Part shown: positions 1 to 12,454 of the stretch, one piece after another | Layout: the number at the start of each line of letters is the position of its first letter | Numbering within the stretch: position 1 is the first letter of the stretch | Assembly (NCBI RefSeq): GCF_016808095.1 | Contig: NC_068976.1 | Span: forward strand, 12,681,001 to 12,745,000 | DNA from: Vigna angularis | Taxonomy: Eukaryota > Streptophyta > Magnoliopsida > Fabales > Fabaceae | Direction of reading: 5' to 3' | Length of the DNA: 64,000 nucleotides | Notes under the pieces: generated by a model | Database searches by the model: none | Told to the model about the DNA's origin: nothing | Seen by the model: the letters and a program-made list of their open reading frames with translations, nothing else | Made by a program: the position numbers and the translations under genes

Positions 1-78
1 TACACTTATCTTTTATGTTTTCTTTTGGAATAACAAGTTTTTTGTTTTAAACAGCAACATTTTGATATTCCAAACACA

Positions 79-1640
79 ATGCAAATTAGAAAGAAAGTGT
101 TATCGCATATAGCGATAAGATGGAGGGATTTCAAGACTAGGCTGACACGACTATATGTCTTTAGAGACAGGCAACATGAAAATTTCTGTCAGCAATATAC
201 ATTCACAGAGGAGGATTGGATGCAGTTTTGTGCATCTAGAGAGTCTGAGGAATGGAAGGTATGTTTCTTAACATCGTCTTTCATTGAGTTTTTATCAATT
301 TACACTTATTTATATAAATGGTTTCACAGGATAAAAGGTTAGCCGCCCAAGAAAGACAAAGGCTAAACGACGCACCCCACGTGTTATCACGAGGTGGATA
401 TGCAAAACTGGAGAAGAAACTGAGAAAGTCTAGAGCGGATGCCTTGGGACTTGAGTCGCCGGACCTAGCACCTGCACCTGCTAGGTACGAGCTGTGGAAG
501 GCTGCTCGGACTAAATCTGATGGGAACATGACATCTTCCTTCGCTGCCTTGATCTCACAGAGAATTGTAAGTTCAAATTATAAGCAGTTCTTTGATTGTC
601 AATCTATCACAGCATGTCTTCTAACTTGGTTATTTTGTGCAGGATGGGTTGGTTGAGCAGCAGACTCAGGGCAAATTTGCTGGCCAAGGTAGGGACGACA
701 TTCTAACAACGACCATTGGAAGGCCCGAGCACCCAGGACGTGTACGTGGAGTTCCTGGGGCGATTGGTCTTCGTGACTACTTTGGCCCTACACAGAAAAC
801 CCCCCAATCAATGAGTCAGGAGACACTTAGGCAGATGGATCTTCAGTGGGAGGAAAGACTCAACCAAAGCATGAGATCAATGGAGCAACGATTCATGGAG
901 CAGCTACAAGAACAAAAACAAATACAAAGAGCGCTTGAAGAAAAGCTGCACTCCATGACGCAAGGCAACATGGGGGCCGATGACACTCCCACACCACCTC
1001 GTGTCAGCACTAAAGAATCATGCTCTGCTGTAGACCCCACTAAGTACAGCGGTCAATATGTGTTGTTGGTTGATGGAGATCCCCCACGCATTGTGGCTGT
1101 CGGACGAGTGCTTGAGGGAGGGCAGACCATTCATTGTGTTGCCATATTACCCCAACACGTGCGTGTGACCATTGACGAGGTTCGGGATCCCCAGGCTCAG
1201 GTGCCTGTACCCACTCCAGAAATTAACTTTGTGGGGGAGGCCATAGGATCATTTATTGCCTGACCTAGAGCATTGATCATGTCCCACATCGCTACTCCAC
1301 AGGTATAATTAACTTAGTATTTCTGTGTTTATTCTACAAATAATTGTTGATAACGCTTTGACGTAAATTCTTATCTTCAGTTCACACGTCCTCAGAAGCA
1401 GCCGATTCATGATACAGTCATAGATGAAGATGATGACATGGCTGAAGCGGAGGATGATCCTCTATCAAAGCTAATGACAAAATTACCCAGGTTGAAGAAA
1501 GCACCATTAGAACTATACTGGGATTTGAGAGTATTTGGTCTTCCCCCACATGTGCTAGTTTATATCACATTATCTGATGCATTGGAGATGATTGGGGGAG
1601 ACCGGATGTTGAATATTTCCATCATTCAGCTGTGGTGCAT
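79..1640 (+). pseudogene. CACTA (En/Spm, Transposase_24-type) gene remnant, four exons
   Basis: Four exons join in one frame: about 79-258, 330-566, 643-1302 and 1381-1640, each with GT-AG borders. The product resembles the Ptta/En/Spm Transposase_24 proteins of plant CACTA elements. Recognisable blocks are HVLSRGGYAKLEKKL, a WKAARTKSDGNMTS block, and GRPEHPGRVRGVPGAI followed by YFGPT. A coiled-coil segment (QMDLQWEERLNQSMRSME) and an acidic linker (DEDDDMAEAEDD) follow. Exon 3 has an in-frame TGA at 1261-1263, where relatives read on, probably from TGG. In related elements a Ulp1/C48 protease region comes next; the sequence after the donor at 1641 shows none, so the gene is truncated. The 5' end lies outside the window. 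Family assignment is firm, function is lost. Confidence 0.8.
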
Positions 1641-3302
1641 GTAAGATAGTCAATTTGGTCTTTCATATTACTTTTATTTACATTGTTATAGTCAAATTTA
1701 TCCATTAGTAAAATTTGTCGACAAAAAGAGCGACAATTTTTTTGTCCACTATCTCTCTCTTCGTGAGTCACCCCATTATCTCTCTAACCCCATATCGTGA
1801 ACCACATGTGCGTCGCGAACTATCAACCAAGTGCATTGCAAAATCGCAAACCACCACCATTGACAGTCGTAAATTAAACTAGAAGATCGAAGCCTCCCCT
1901 TTCCCCTTCTCGCTCTCCTGTAAGCCACCATAGTAGTAGAAACCACTACCAGACCCACTGTGAATGAGAAGCAATGAAAGTCATCACGACTCTCAAAATC
2001 ATCATTGCCAAATACACTACGAGCCAGACCCACTGCTAGAAGAGTTGTCTTGCCTCTACCACAAATGATGAAGCAGATCGCGTGATAAAGAGACCATCGC
2101 AAGCTCTAAATTAGCAAGCCATCGTGATGAGGGCACCACTGCTACAAGAGCTCTAAATTTTTCTTAGTGCATTCCATTCCAATTATGTAAAATGTTCTCT
2201 GATGCATTAATTAAAATCTCCAATTTGATTTTCATATTTCTCGTGGGTTTTCTATTTTGTGTTGGATGAAAGTGGAGTTATGGTCATGGAGGATTCAATT
2301 GGATTGAAGATGAGTTGTCCCTTTTATTTGTAATGTGTTGATTTTTTTTAGATTGGGAAAGAAGAAAGAAGGAGATAGAAGGAAGAAGATGAGTCAAATC
2401 ACGATATTTACTAACTGAATTTACCAACATATTTTTTTTTCTTTGGTAATACGTATACATATCAAGCATGCGACTTTTGAGTAGTCCAACAACCTCAATA
2501 ACAAATGACATAATAAGTCTAACAAATACAAAACTTGATAATATAGACTTTGAATGACTTCAAATTTAATTCAATCATATAAAATTACCTTTATACAAAG
2601 TCAATTTCATGATTAATACAAATAACATTATATTTAATATTGTGTTTCATAAATAAATAACTTCATCCTTCAAAGTCTAGGGAGGATTTAAAGTAAACCT
2701 AATTTTAGAATTTTCTCTCCTATATTTCCATAAGTATCTTACCTCGTTTATGTGTTTCACGGGTTTGATTTCCTTGTCGAAAAGGAGTGGTCTTTCAAAT
2801 GCAAGACAGATAATGAACTTAGGCCATGTTTAAGGGATGTCTCACGCGCACATATATGAAAAGGTTGGTTACAATTTCTAACCTAGGAAAAGTAATGGAT
2901 GAGAATTTTCTATCCATCCTTTTTCTTGTCAAAAAATTTGAGCCATCTCTGTCCAAAGAAGATAAAAAGAAAGCTATGTGATGCTTTTTTTTTTTTTTCC
3001 TTTCTTCAAAGTTCCGTACAACCTAGATGCTGTGACATATTATAGCAACGTGATTTAGAAGCGAAACATGTGGCTCAATATTTTTGAGAATCGTGGCTTA
3101 ACCATAACTATGCATTCCTTCCTCATAACAAAGTAACAATCTTAACAATGAATAGTATTTGGTTGGACAGTACTTTCACCACGGGATACCAAGAATTCAA
3201 GTTGAATTAGACTATCTTCGTTCCCACTTATAAGAAATAAAAATAGTACATATTGATATTTTTTTATCAAAGGTTATTAGAGATTATATAAAGGTGATAT
3301 AA
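1641..3302. other. Intergenic, no gene seen
   Basis: No reading frame with family resemblance. The 1776-2102 minus-strand frame has no recognisable motif. A T-rich run lies at about 2984-2998. Sequence near 1740-2160 (CTATCTCTCTCTTCG and following) may be repeat-derived, but I cannot name it. Confidence 0.5.
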
Positions 3303-3440
3303 CTTCATTTCACACATGAGATTAAGATCAATTTTAATTAAAAATGTCGATTGAGAATATGAGTTTTGTTCATATTAAATTTTATTTGTCATTCCTATTT
3401 CTATTATTTAAGATGAGATTTAAATTCATACTTAAATTAC

Positions 3441-3483
<43 letters not shown>

Positions 3484-3640
3484 ATAAGCTCAAACATGAG
3501 ATTAAGATCATATTTAATTAAAAATGTCGATTGAGAATATGAGTTTTGTTTATATTAAGTATTTGTCATTTCTATTATTTAAGATGAGACTTTAATTCAC
3601 ACTTAAATTACTTTTAATATATATTAAAAAACAAATTAAG
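3303..3640. repeat. Imperfect tandem duplication (~170 bp) with (TA)n tract
   Basis: The block starting CATGAGATTAAGATCA near 3316 recurs near 3495. Both copies carry AAAAATGTCGATTGAGAATA and an ACTTAAATTACTTTTAATATA end. A (TA)n tract at about 3446-3478 sits at the end of the first copy and is much shorter in the second. This looks like a segmental duplication followed by microsatellite growth. Confidence 0.75.
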
Positions 3641-5023
3641 TCTAACATATTTTATTAATCTTTTAATATTTTACAAAAAATTTGTCTAGTAAAACAAAAA
3701 GTACTATCAGTTATAATTAATATATATGAAATCAGACATGGTGAAATGAAATATTATTTTTAGAAAAACTGTTTGAATATATTTTTGAAAGAGAAATTTG
3801 CAAATGTTTTATCAACAGATAAAGAATTGAGAACTTGAATAATAAAAAATAATCATAAACACATTAGTTTCATTGATTTATTTTAATATAAGGTATATCT
3901 AATTTTCCTTAATCAACTCTAAAAATTAGAACTGTAAATTGTTGTAATAACCTTTAAAAAAAAATAAATAAATAAATAAAGAAAACTTAAAAACAGTTTC
4001 TGAAGACATTTCAGAAACTTACATTTCATTTTCTCTCCTTCAAACATCTCTCTAACATTGTCCTCTTCAAAACCCATTCTTCTCTCTAGATTTCCCCTCC
4101 ATTGAGTCACTGGATTCCCATTCTGCAGACGTCTAGGCGATCTTTGCATCAAGGACTCCAATTTTCACCGATTGCATTTGCGATTTCCTAGGGTAAGTAA
4201 CTTTCCCCTTTTTGAACTGTGATCATGTAGCAAATTTTGCTGCATGTAGTTCACTTGTGATTTTTCCCCAAAATCTTAACCCTAAGCTTATTTTAGAGAC
4301 TAATTTCTATCACCATTTGGTGAAATATAGGTGCTGTCAATTTTTCTAGAGTGCCTTTGGAATTTCCTCTTGAGTTTAGCTGCTGGAAATTTAAGGTAAG
4401 GGGAGCTGGACATTCTTTGATTTTATTGTATGGTGTGCATGTGTGATGAAATCTGTAATATTCTGCTGTTTGGATTATATGTTAAGTTTTGAGGGTATGA
4501 AATGGTACGTATTGTTCATATGTTATGAAACTGTGTTGTGATGTTTGGAATTGATTTGGATGGGTTTGGAATGGTTATAATTGATCAATTGGAAGTGAGT
4601 GAAGTGTGAAGTCTGTATAACCTTGGTTGGATAGGAAATTTGGAGCTTATATAGTTCTTAGGTCACTTTAAGAGGAAGTGGGATAGTGAATTTGAGAGTT
4701 AAGGGTCTAGGGCTCTTGTAGTTTGTTGGGACAATATAGGGAGGTTATTTGTGACTTGTTAGAGTCATCAAACTGATCAAAACAGGTGCAAAATGGTTGA
4801 ATCGAATTTGGGTCCCTAAGTGGTGGAAATTGGCGTTTTAGAGTTGAATTTGAGTTGTAATTACTTTAGAATGGTAGTAGGAAGGTTTTAGATCATCTAG
4901 ACAAGTTTAATTAAGTATAAAATATAAATTAGAGGTGTTAGAAGTTGGGAAAAATGATTAGAAATGGTAAGGGGTGTGTGAGTTGCATAATTTACCAAAA
5001 CTTACGTTCTGCAGATTATGCAG

Positions 5024-5443
5024 ACTCGCTAAGCGAATGTTTTCGCATAGCGAGTCCTCGTATAGAGAGGTGCTCTCTGTTTGATCATTCGCACGGCGAG
5101 TTGGTGCGCTGTGCGAATGGCTAGAAAGGGTTGCTCTCTGTTTGGTGATTCGCATAGCGAATCCGGGCACCGTGCAACTGGGGTTGCCTGAGAAAAGGCT
5201 AAATTAATTCGAATAACGAATTTGGGACGCTATGCGAGGGTTTAGGGTGTGATAATATGTATTAAAATTTTTAGTTTAGCATAGCGTACAAACTTGGTGC
5301 GCTATGCGAATTTTAGATGTCCCTTTGTTAGGAAAATTCGCCCAGCGCATCAAGGGTGGTGTGCTATGCGAATTCTAGCTGAAAAACACTTCCTCGTCAG
5401 GGAAATTCGCTCAGCGCACCAAGGGTGGTGCGCTGTGCGAATT
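5024..5443 (+). repeat. Array of about seven CG-rich hairpin units inside LTR A
   Basis: Variants of TTCGCATAGCGAA and GCGCTATGCGAATT recur every ~60-70 bp. The best unit is 5404-5443: a 17-bp arm AATTCGCTCAGCGCACC, a 6-nt loop, and a matching arm with one mismatch. Another is 5024-5055, with 14-bp arms and loop TGTT. Others lie at about 5087-5118, 5150-5165, 5275-5312 and 5335-5374. Unit spacing of the last two is 69 bp. Confidence 0.85.
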
Positions 5444-6290
5444 ATATGTGGCAGATTGAGTGTTTTTATGTTTTTGACGTTTTGGGAGTTCTGGACGTCC
5501 GTTTTGGATGTTCTTTAGTTCGTTCTGGGGGTTTTTGACCCTTTCGGAGCCATTGGTGAGGGTCTCCAAGCTGTTTGAATTACTTAAGTATTGATAATTA
5601 AAAGTCCTAAAGAAATTTGTGTTAATAAGTGATGGTTTTGTGAAAGTATGTAATGTATGAGTTGTTTTTATGACATGGTTGATGTTATATGATGGTGTAT
5701 GGGTTTGGTATGAGACAATATAGTAAGAATGCACTTGAATGACTATGAAAGTTTATGTTTGATGAATCAAAGTGGTTTTTGAGGTACATTATTGATCCAA
5801 GAGGAATATCATGTGATTTAAAGTGGTCGGATTGAATATGAAATTAAGATCTCTCGGTGGGATCAGTTAGTGTATAGAATGAATGTGAGAGGCTTCCATA
5901 TGGGGGTTATCCCTAACACTCCAACGGTCTTTCATTCTCACTTAGAGAGGATTGACGTGTGTGGTGGGAGTAGTGGGAGGTCTTAGGGTAGACGCTATCA
6001 CTGGAGGTCTATTTCGCGGTAACGGACTGGCCTTGTGTGTGGTCGGGTGAAACCCCTCGGCAATGGCTTTGCAAAGCAGTATGGGCCACCACAAGTGCAC
6101 AACCCGCCCCAGCTCTACATTCATTCCAAGTCCGGACGTGTCTAGAGTCTTAACATGATAAAATGCTTGCTTTAATGAGTTTTGTGAAATAAATATTTAT
6201 GTTTATGATGACTTACATGTTTATGTGTGTATGGACGTTCTTGGAAATGCTAGGTTGAATTGAAATTATATGTATGTTGGTTTGAGACCT

Positions 6291-6370
6291 AGCTCACCCT
6301 TTCATTGTATGTGTTGTATGTGTTTGTCTTCCCCTTTGCGATGATCATCCAATCCTTTGGATGTGAGCAG
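6291..6370 (+). promoter_or_regulatory. Conserved hairpin module of LTR A
   Basis: AGCTCACCCT (6291-6300) is followed by TGCGATGAT (6337-6345), a 7-bp stem CATCCAA/TTGGATG with loop TCCT (6346-6363), and TGAGCAG (6364-6370). The same layout occurs in the other three solo LTRs with different but still paired stem bases. Function is unknown; candidates are an RNA processing or packaging signal. Confidence 0.7.
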
Positions 6371-6677
6371 TAGGTGATGATGTACCTTTGGAGCAAGCTT
6401 TGGAAGTTGAGGAAGACCCAGCCCCTAGTGCTTAGGATTTCTACTAGCTCTTAATTTAAATAGCTATTTATTTTGAAAGACTTCTAGCCTTCATTTTATC
6501 ATGATCTGTATTTTGGAGAATTATGAACTTGTACTTAAGTTTTAAAACTTCCCAGCCAGACTTGGATAACTGTACTCCTTAATCATATCTATTGTGTACT
6601 CTTAACTGCTTTCTATTATTATAATCGATGCATTCTACATATATACATTGCTATATATTTTGGGATGTCACAATTGT

Positions 6678-9118
6678 TAGTGTTGCTTTTTGTTCAACGT
6701 ATACGTAAAATTATTCTAGACTATTAATTTATCCTAAAATGAAATCTTGATGAATAATATAGCTCTTGAGTAAGTAAATAAAATTATTTATGACTATGTA
6801 AAAAAATGTTTCAAAAATAATATAAAGAAAACTCTCAGAGAAAATACAAAAATAATCGTTCACTATTTTAGAAGTTAAGTTCACATATAAGAAAGATTTA
6901 TAAATAAAATATTCGAATAGTTTCTGATAGAAGTAATATATTGTGCATACAACATTTACATGTTGTTTCACTTGTTCATGTGTGAAATTGTTCACTCATT
7001 AATAAACTTTTTCTCTATAAATAAACCTCTTAATGATAAGTGAAAATAATTGTGTAAAGTGTTTTAAATTAGCTCAAAGCTGAAAATTCAAAAGACTGGT
7101 TGGTTGTTACAGGAAAGTTATTAAAACACAAATATTTCAAAAATGGATTAGTTGATAAATGTAAAAAAAAAAATTTAAATACATTTAAATATGACTTTAT
7201 AAAATGTGTGTGCCTAGAAAAACAGCTGTATTTCTTATATTCATAAATAATAACTATGCCTACTCACTCCCACGTCAGATTTGATACTTCCAATGTTGAC
7301 AGTAATAAAGGATATTCACATCATATATTATCACAATCACTGAACACAGAGCCTTTACTTCATTATAAGAATCAAAATTATGTTTTTCTTGTTGACATTG
7401 TAATTAGGGACGAAAAAATTGTGACTTTAAATTTGTTTTAATATTAATGAGTGACACTTGGACTGCTAAATTATAAGTAAATAAATAATAGAGTATATAG
7501 AAGAGGACGACATAGGTAAATATTTGATTGTTTTTATTTTTATATAATTTGTATTTTAAATTATTTATTTTTTCTTAATTTATTTGATATTTTATTGTAA
7601 AATGAGTTAAGTAATTATAATTTTTTATTGTTAGTTGTCATTGAAGAAAAGATGTGTGAATTTTTATATTGAATTTTTTATAATATTATGTTTTTTCTAT
7701 TTTCATATTTTGTAAGAAAAATTTAATAAATATTGTTTAAGTATGTAGGGTCAAGAACTACTTCTTCACAATTTGATCCAGTCATTTCTCTTAACTTCAC
7801 TTTACTTTTTCTTAGGTCTTATCGAATATTCTTTAGTAGAGTCCAAGTCTGAGCAGTGGGTACGTGCTAAAAACACTCTGACGCTCAAGTTAGTTTTCAA
7901 TTATCGATTGGTTATCACAGTTAAGTCTTAAATGTCCAATAAATGCTATCACCTACCTTTTTTACCTTACCTCTATATTTATAGGTTTTGAAATATGCTT
8001 TTGATTAAGGATGAATCAATTGTGGTCCAATATCATCTAAGTATGTTTTTACCTTGTTAATCAAAAAATGAGATCATTAGACTGAACAGTCACAAAGTTG
8101 GGTATTCGACTGTTTGATTTACCTAGTTGTGGGATTTTCTGGAATTGACTTCCTATGTGGTTGACCGACCGGTAGGCGTAGACTAATCGATCCATACAGT
8201 ATACATGTCCACAAGTCCGAGACAAACAAGTTTGACAAAAGGACTTTATGGATGTTGGTTAACACATATGTTCCGTTCGGTTCGGAGTATGACTTAATTT
8301 TGAAATTATTAACATTAGCGGGTGGTCTTTATTTTCTGCGTTGGGAGGAAGTTGCAGGGTCATTTGTTTTAAACTGTTGGATGCTATTTTTTGTTTCTTA
8401 CGTTAGGTGGAAGTTGCAACATTTTTTGAATTGAACCAAAAATGTCATTTAATGTTTACTCAGAACAACAAAGTGCTATTCAATTTCTACCGTTGAGGTA
8501 GTGTTTAACAATTAAGTTTTTCTTCTAAATATACTAAGCGTTGAGTAAAGACTTCATCGTTGGATGAAGTCATGCTTTAGCTCATGATATTGTTTAGACT
8601 GATGTAAATACTTTTTGTTATTTTGCCTTTTTAAAGTAATAAAGTTCAACATTGTTTGTGTTTTCTTCAGTGTTTTAAGTTTTAAGTTTTTTAGAATATT
8701 TTTGTAAACAACATTGTCTTGACTTGTTTCGTTTTCCCGAGAGTTAAATTGAATACCCCTTGGGTATAGTAAGTTTATGCCTGCAGCTTAAACTCTCTTA
8801 GACGCTTTGACCTAATCAGTCATTTAGCATAGCGTTTGGGTATTTTGACTTAGTTGTTTTTCTGTTTTCTAAAGTCCTAAGTGTTTTCCTAAATTGGCCT
8901 AATTTTAATGTTTTGTTTATGCTTTTCTACAATCCTATTGTTTCTTGATTGTTTTCTTTAGTTAGTCCAATCCTGTTTCTCTTATGTTATATCTAGCTAG
9001 TGTTTAGGTTTATGCTTGTCCTATTTTTCCAGTGTCATAGCCTAGTTTCACCTTTTTGTGTATTAGACTTCTTTCTCATAGGATCATTTACATCTTTTCT
9101 TCTTGGTAATAGATTTGT
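6678..9118. other. AT-rich intergenic, no gene seen
   Basis: Only short frames without family resemblance (for example 6729-6995 minus, 7256-7441 plus, 8252-8434 plus). A few CG-containing words near 8160-8220 stand out from the AT-rich background but match nothing I recognise. Confidence 0.5.
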
Positions 9119-9364
9119 TGTGTGGATACCTATTCTTTCTAACTTAGAGTTTTTATCCTAGCGTTTAATGTTTGTTTTCTATTCTTCTATTCTATGAGAC
9201 TTCCTATTGTGTGAATACTTGTTCTTTCTAACTTATGATTCCTATCATTTGATGCTTATTCTATGAGACTTCTTCCGTCTTTCTATTGTATGGATACTTG
9301 TTCTATTCTAACTTAGAATCCCTATTGTTTGATGTTTGTTTTCTATTCTATGAGACTTCTTCGT
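9119..9364. repeat. Imperfect tandem repeat, three ~80-bp units
   Basis: Units begin near 9119, 9205 and 9284 with GTGTGGATACCTATTC, GTGTGAATACTTGTTC and GTATGGATACTTGTTC. Each ends with TTCTATGAGACTTC or a close variant. No coding potential. Confidence 0.75.
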
Positions 9365-9499
9365 TTCATGTTGTTTAGTTAAACTTCAAAACCAAGGTTT
9401 CTATAAACGAGCTTGTCATGTTTTAACAACTATTTTGGAATTTTACCCAAAAATGTTAGGCAAACCATAATTTGATTGTGTTCATTTTCTTGTCAATTT

Positions 9500-9850
9500 G
9501 TAGTAAAGTCATGATCTTTTAAAGTTAGATGAACTTCAAGGTGAGATTGTTATCATCTTGTGTCAGCTAGAGATATTTTTCCTTCCATCCTTTTTTAACA
9601 TCATGTTACATTTATTTGTTCATTTGGTCAAAGAAATCAACTTGTGTGGACCAATATATTTAAGATGGATGCATCTTATATAGCATTATATGAAGGTTTT
9701 GAAAGGGTACGAAAATATCGTCTAGAAGATTCAATGATTGAAAGGTATATTGCTGAAAAAGGTATCGAGTTTTGTTCAGATTACATTACTAAAGCAAATC
9801 TCATATAGGATTTCCTCGCACATCATGGTTTAATAGATATTCTACAAGTA
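9500..9850 (+). pseudogene. Decayed CACTA tnp2 / DUF4218 fragment
   Basis: Across frames the translation matches the DUF4218 part of plant CACTA transposases. The pieces are a CLLEKYFPPSFF-like block (here IFFPSFFNIM), HLFVHLVKEINLCGPIYLRW, HYMKVLKGY, and ERYIAEKGIEFCSDYI ending at TAG near 9807. Stops and frameshifts separate the blocks, so it is dead. It lies 8 kb downstream of the Transposase_24 remnant on the same strand; whether both came from one element is unclear, because the order is not the usual one. Confidence 0.65.
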
Positions 9851-10365
9851 AAAGCATCCAAAGTGTAAACATGGTAATGAAAGATCATGAAGAACTCCTA
9901 TAAAGAGACAAATGAAAAATGAAAAAAAAATTGAGTTCTTTAAACAAGAACTCATACGAAGGTAAAGTACTTTCCGAGGTTTGATGAACACTCTATCTTT
10001 GACAGCACAAGCCTCAACTATACTATGTTTTACCATATATCAACTCATACCTAACGAACCTCCTCATTAGAATTTTTCAAGATATACTTGACACATACAA
10101 AACAACTTTCTTTTTTAAGTATTTAAAAGTACTATGGACTAAGGATAGGAGAACTTGATATGTGCATGAAGGGGTCTACAAAAAGTTTAGATTTTTTTTT
10201 AAAATTTCATTTATTTTCTTTTAATTTGAATTTAATTTTTGTAATTTCTCATGTTAGAAATTATTTTTGCTTTTTATAAATTTTTGTAAATAAATACTCT
10301 TTAAACATTAGTTTCTATTATGCTTTTAAGTAGCTTGTTGAATAAATGTACTGAGTGTTAGATTC

Positions 10366-10367
<2 letters not shown>

Positions 10368-10415
<48 letters not shown>
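10368..10415. repeat. (TA)n microsatellite
   Basis: About 24 AT dinucleotides without interruption. Confidence 0.95.
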
Positions 10416-10418
<3 letters not shown>

Positions 10419-12284
10419 GATCCTTTATTAATTTTATAAATTAATTTTTCATGTATTTCAATATGGCAAGTAATTAAGAAAATTAACTAAAATAAAAAGT
10501 AATTTTATAACCTTATTAGACTTAAGAGTTTTGTTTTGAATTGCATAAAATCTTTTTCATCAAAGTAGTTTTTTTTTTAATAAAAGTTTGGTATGAACCC
10601 TAAAATAACAGTTATTGTACTATAATTAATGTGAGAAAACATATTTTCACTATTTTTTTTCTATAACGTGGAAATGTTGGATGTGAAGGTCTCTAGAATG
10701 AGTGGACAAAGGTGGAGTACTATGGTCGAGTGATAATTATGAGAAGGAAGGAACAAATCAACGTACGCCACTTACAAAAAGACATGTCCGTTCTATTTTG
10801 ACTTCACCCGTTTCTAGTTTGGAAGTTAGTACAATAATGTTACGTTTTTCAAAGAAAATTTACCTCAAAAATCAAAATCTCAACTAAACTTACATAAAAA
10901 AATTGTTAATAATATGAAATGCTTCTCTCAGGTTATTATAATAGATTTTAGATGATTATAATATTATCTTAAAAAATAAATTTTAAATTTAATTTAATTC
11001 TATAAAATTAATTTATAAGATGAATTTTGTATCAAAATCTACATATAGAAAATTTGTCTATCCAGTCTGAGTTTTAAATTAATAAGAATAGTAAATGTGT
11101 GAAGTGAAGAGTTCGTGAGTTTCACGTTATGAAAAGAAAGTGGACAAAATTCAATTCCCTCTAGGTGGTGGAGAAGTCAATTAAGAATATAATGTTTTGT
11201 CTTAAATTGAAAGTAGTATTTTCGAAGTATAAATACAGTGGATAGTGGTCAGGTAACAAATAAAGGCCTTCAAAAAAGAGAGTTACGTGCATGGATTGTA
11301 TTCAAGTTCTGTGCACTAAGATTTGTCGTTTACATGGACTTTCAAATTCCAAGAACAACCATTTTTCTTTTCTTTCACAAGCCATAATTTCTAGATCTGC
11401 TTATATAAATATCTTAAATTTAAAATAATTAACATTGTATTATCATAATATAGTTATGGATTAGCTATTTTATTTTATTTTTTAATTTTGGAAAGTGTTA
11501 TTTTTGTTTTTTTAGAGTGGGAACAAAAGACTTTTGTAAGGTTTTGATATGCGCCGCCATGGAAAATGTATAGTTGTTGTCGTTATGGATTGGATGCATA
11601 GTATGATTACTGCGCACAAAATCTGAAACCTCTTCTTAACATATCTAAATGGAATTTTTGCACTTCATTCTATTATAAATCTCATGCTACGTCACTACTC
11701 ATTTCAACTATTTCTATATAATCTGTATTTTCTTTCAATACACCATTGTAAAATAATGTTTCTTTCATTTATTATTTTCAAAATTTTTGATAATCTTCTT
11801 TTCAATAATTTTTTTTATATATTCTTACTACATTTAATATATTATTTAGGAGTCAAGCTGAAATATAATTTAGTTTTTTTTTCTTCCACCTACTAAAACG
11901 TTTTTCAAAGAAAAAACTAGAATGAATTTCTATTCTTGGATTAAGAAAGTGTGTAAGGTCATCAATTAAATAAAGATGAAAAATTTAATCATTATGAAGT
12001 TGAAAATAATGACAACCGTTATGAAAAATTAAAAATATTATATAATAAAGAAAATTCATAAATCCTTTATTTTAAAATTTTAGATTGGAATGTAGTGAAA
12101 GTCGAGATTAATCTCATGTCTTATTTTTATTTATCTCCTCCGGAAGAATTTTTTTTTCAAAAAAGTTATCATGTATATGAAAAAGAAACAAATATGTTTT
12201 CTAAGGACCATATGTCATCGAATCAATATCTATAAAGAATAAATTGCTTTTTTTCTAAACTAAGAGAGTGATTGATTATGAAAT
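10416..12284. other. AT-rich intergenic, no gene seen
   Basis: Short frames at 10702-10887 and 11684-11896 have no recognisable motifs. Nothing further can be supported here. Confidence 0.5.
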
Positions 12285-12454
12285 GTTATCGTAAGAACCA
12301 TGAAAAATATTTATAATTTTATTGTTAGTAGAAATGAATTTCTTTGTGAATGGAAAATATAATAAGTTTATGTAAAAAGTTAAATAAGAAATTTTGGTAG
12401 TTTAATTGGTAGAAAATTTGTGGTGATGGGTTCAAACTCTTTTCTACCTTTTGG

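Larger units (their letters stand above)
3943..6672 (+). mobile_element. Solo LTR 'A' (2.73 kb), TSD ATTGT
   Basis: The segment starts TGTAATAACC and ends TTTGGGATGTCACA, and is flanked by perfect 5-bp duplications ATTGT (3938-3942 and 6673-6677). TG...CA ends, 5-bp TSD and absence of coding or internal LTR structure indicate a solo LTR of a long-LTR retrotransposon, Ty3/gypsy being likely (inference). Orientation is taken from the GGGATGTYACA end, which is 3' in the related LTRs that have a clear TATA box. It shares three conserved blocks with the LTRs at 12.3-18.2 and 18.9-21.4 kb: a CTCCAACGGTCTTTC block near 5920, AGTCCGGAC near 6129, and the hairpin module 6291-6370. It also contains a CG-rich hairpin array at 5.0-5.45 kb. 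Confidence 0.85.

Noticed and set aside
5024..5443. Possible CRISPR-like array
   Set aside because: This is a plant nuclear LTR, and units are imperfect hairpins of varying spacing without constant repeats and spacers.
5294..5518. 74-codon frame with a repeated PAHQGWCA segment
   Set aside because: The repeat comes from the DNA hairpin array of LTR A; no start context or family.
12395..12445. tRNA- or SINE-like boxes (GGGTTCAAACTC)
   Set aside because: The corresponding stretch of the related inner LTR has only GAGGTTCAAATTTTG, so it is LTR sequence, not a separate tRNA or SINE.
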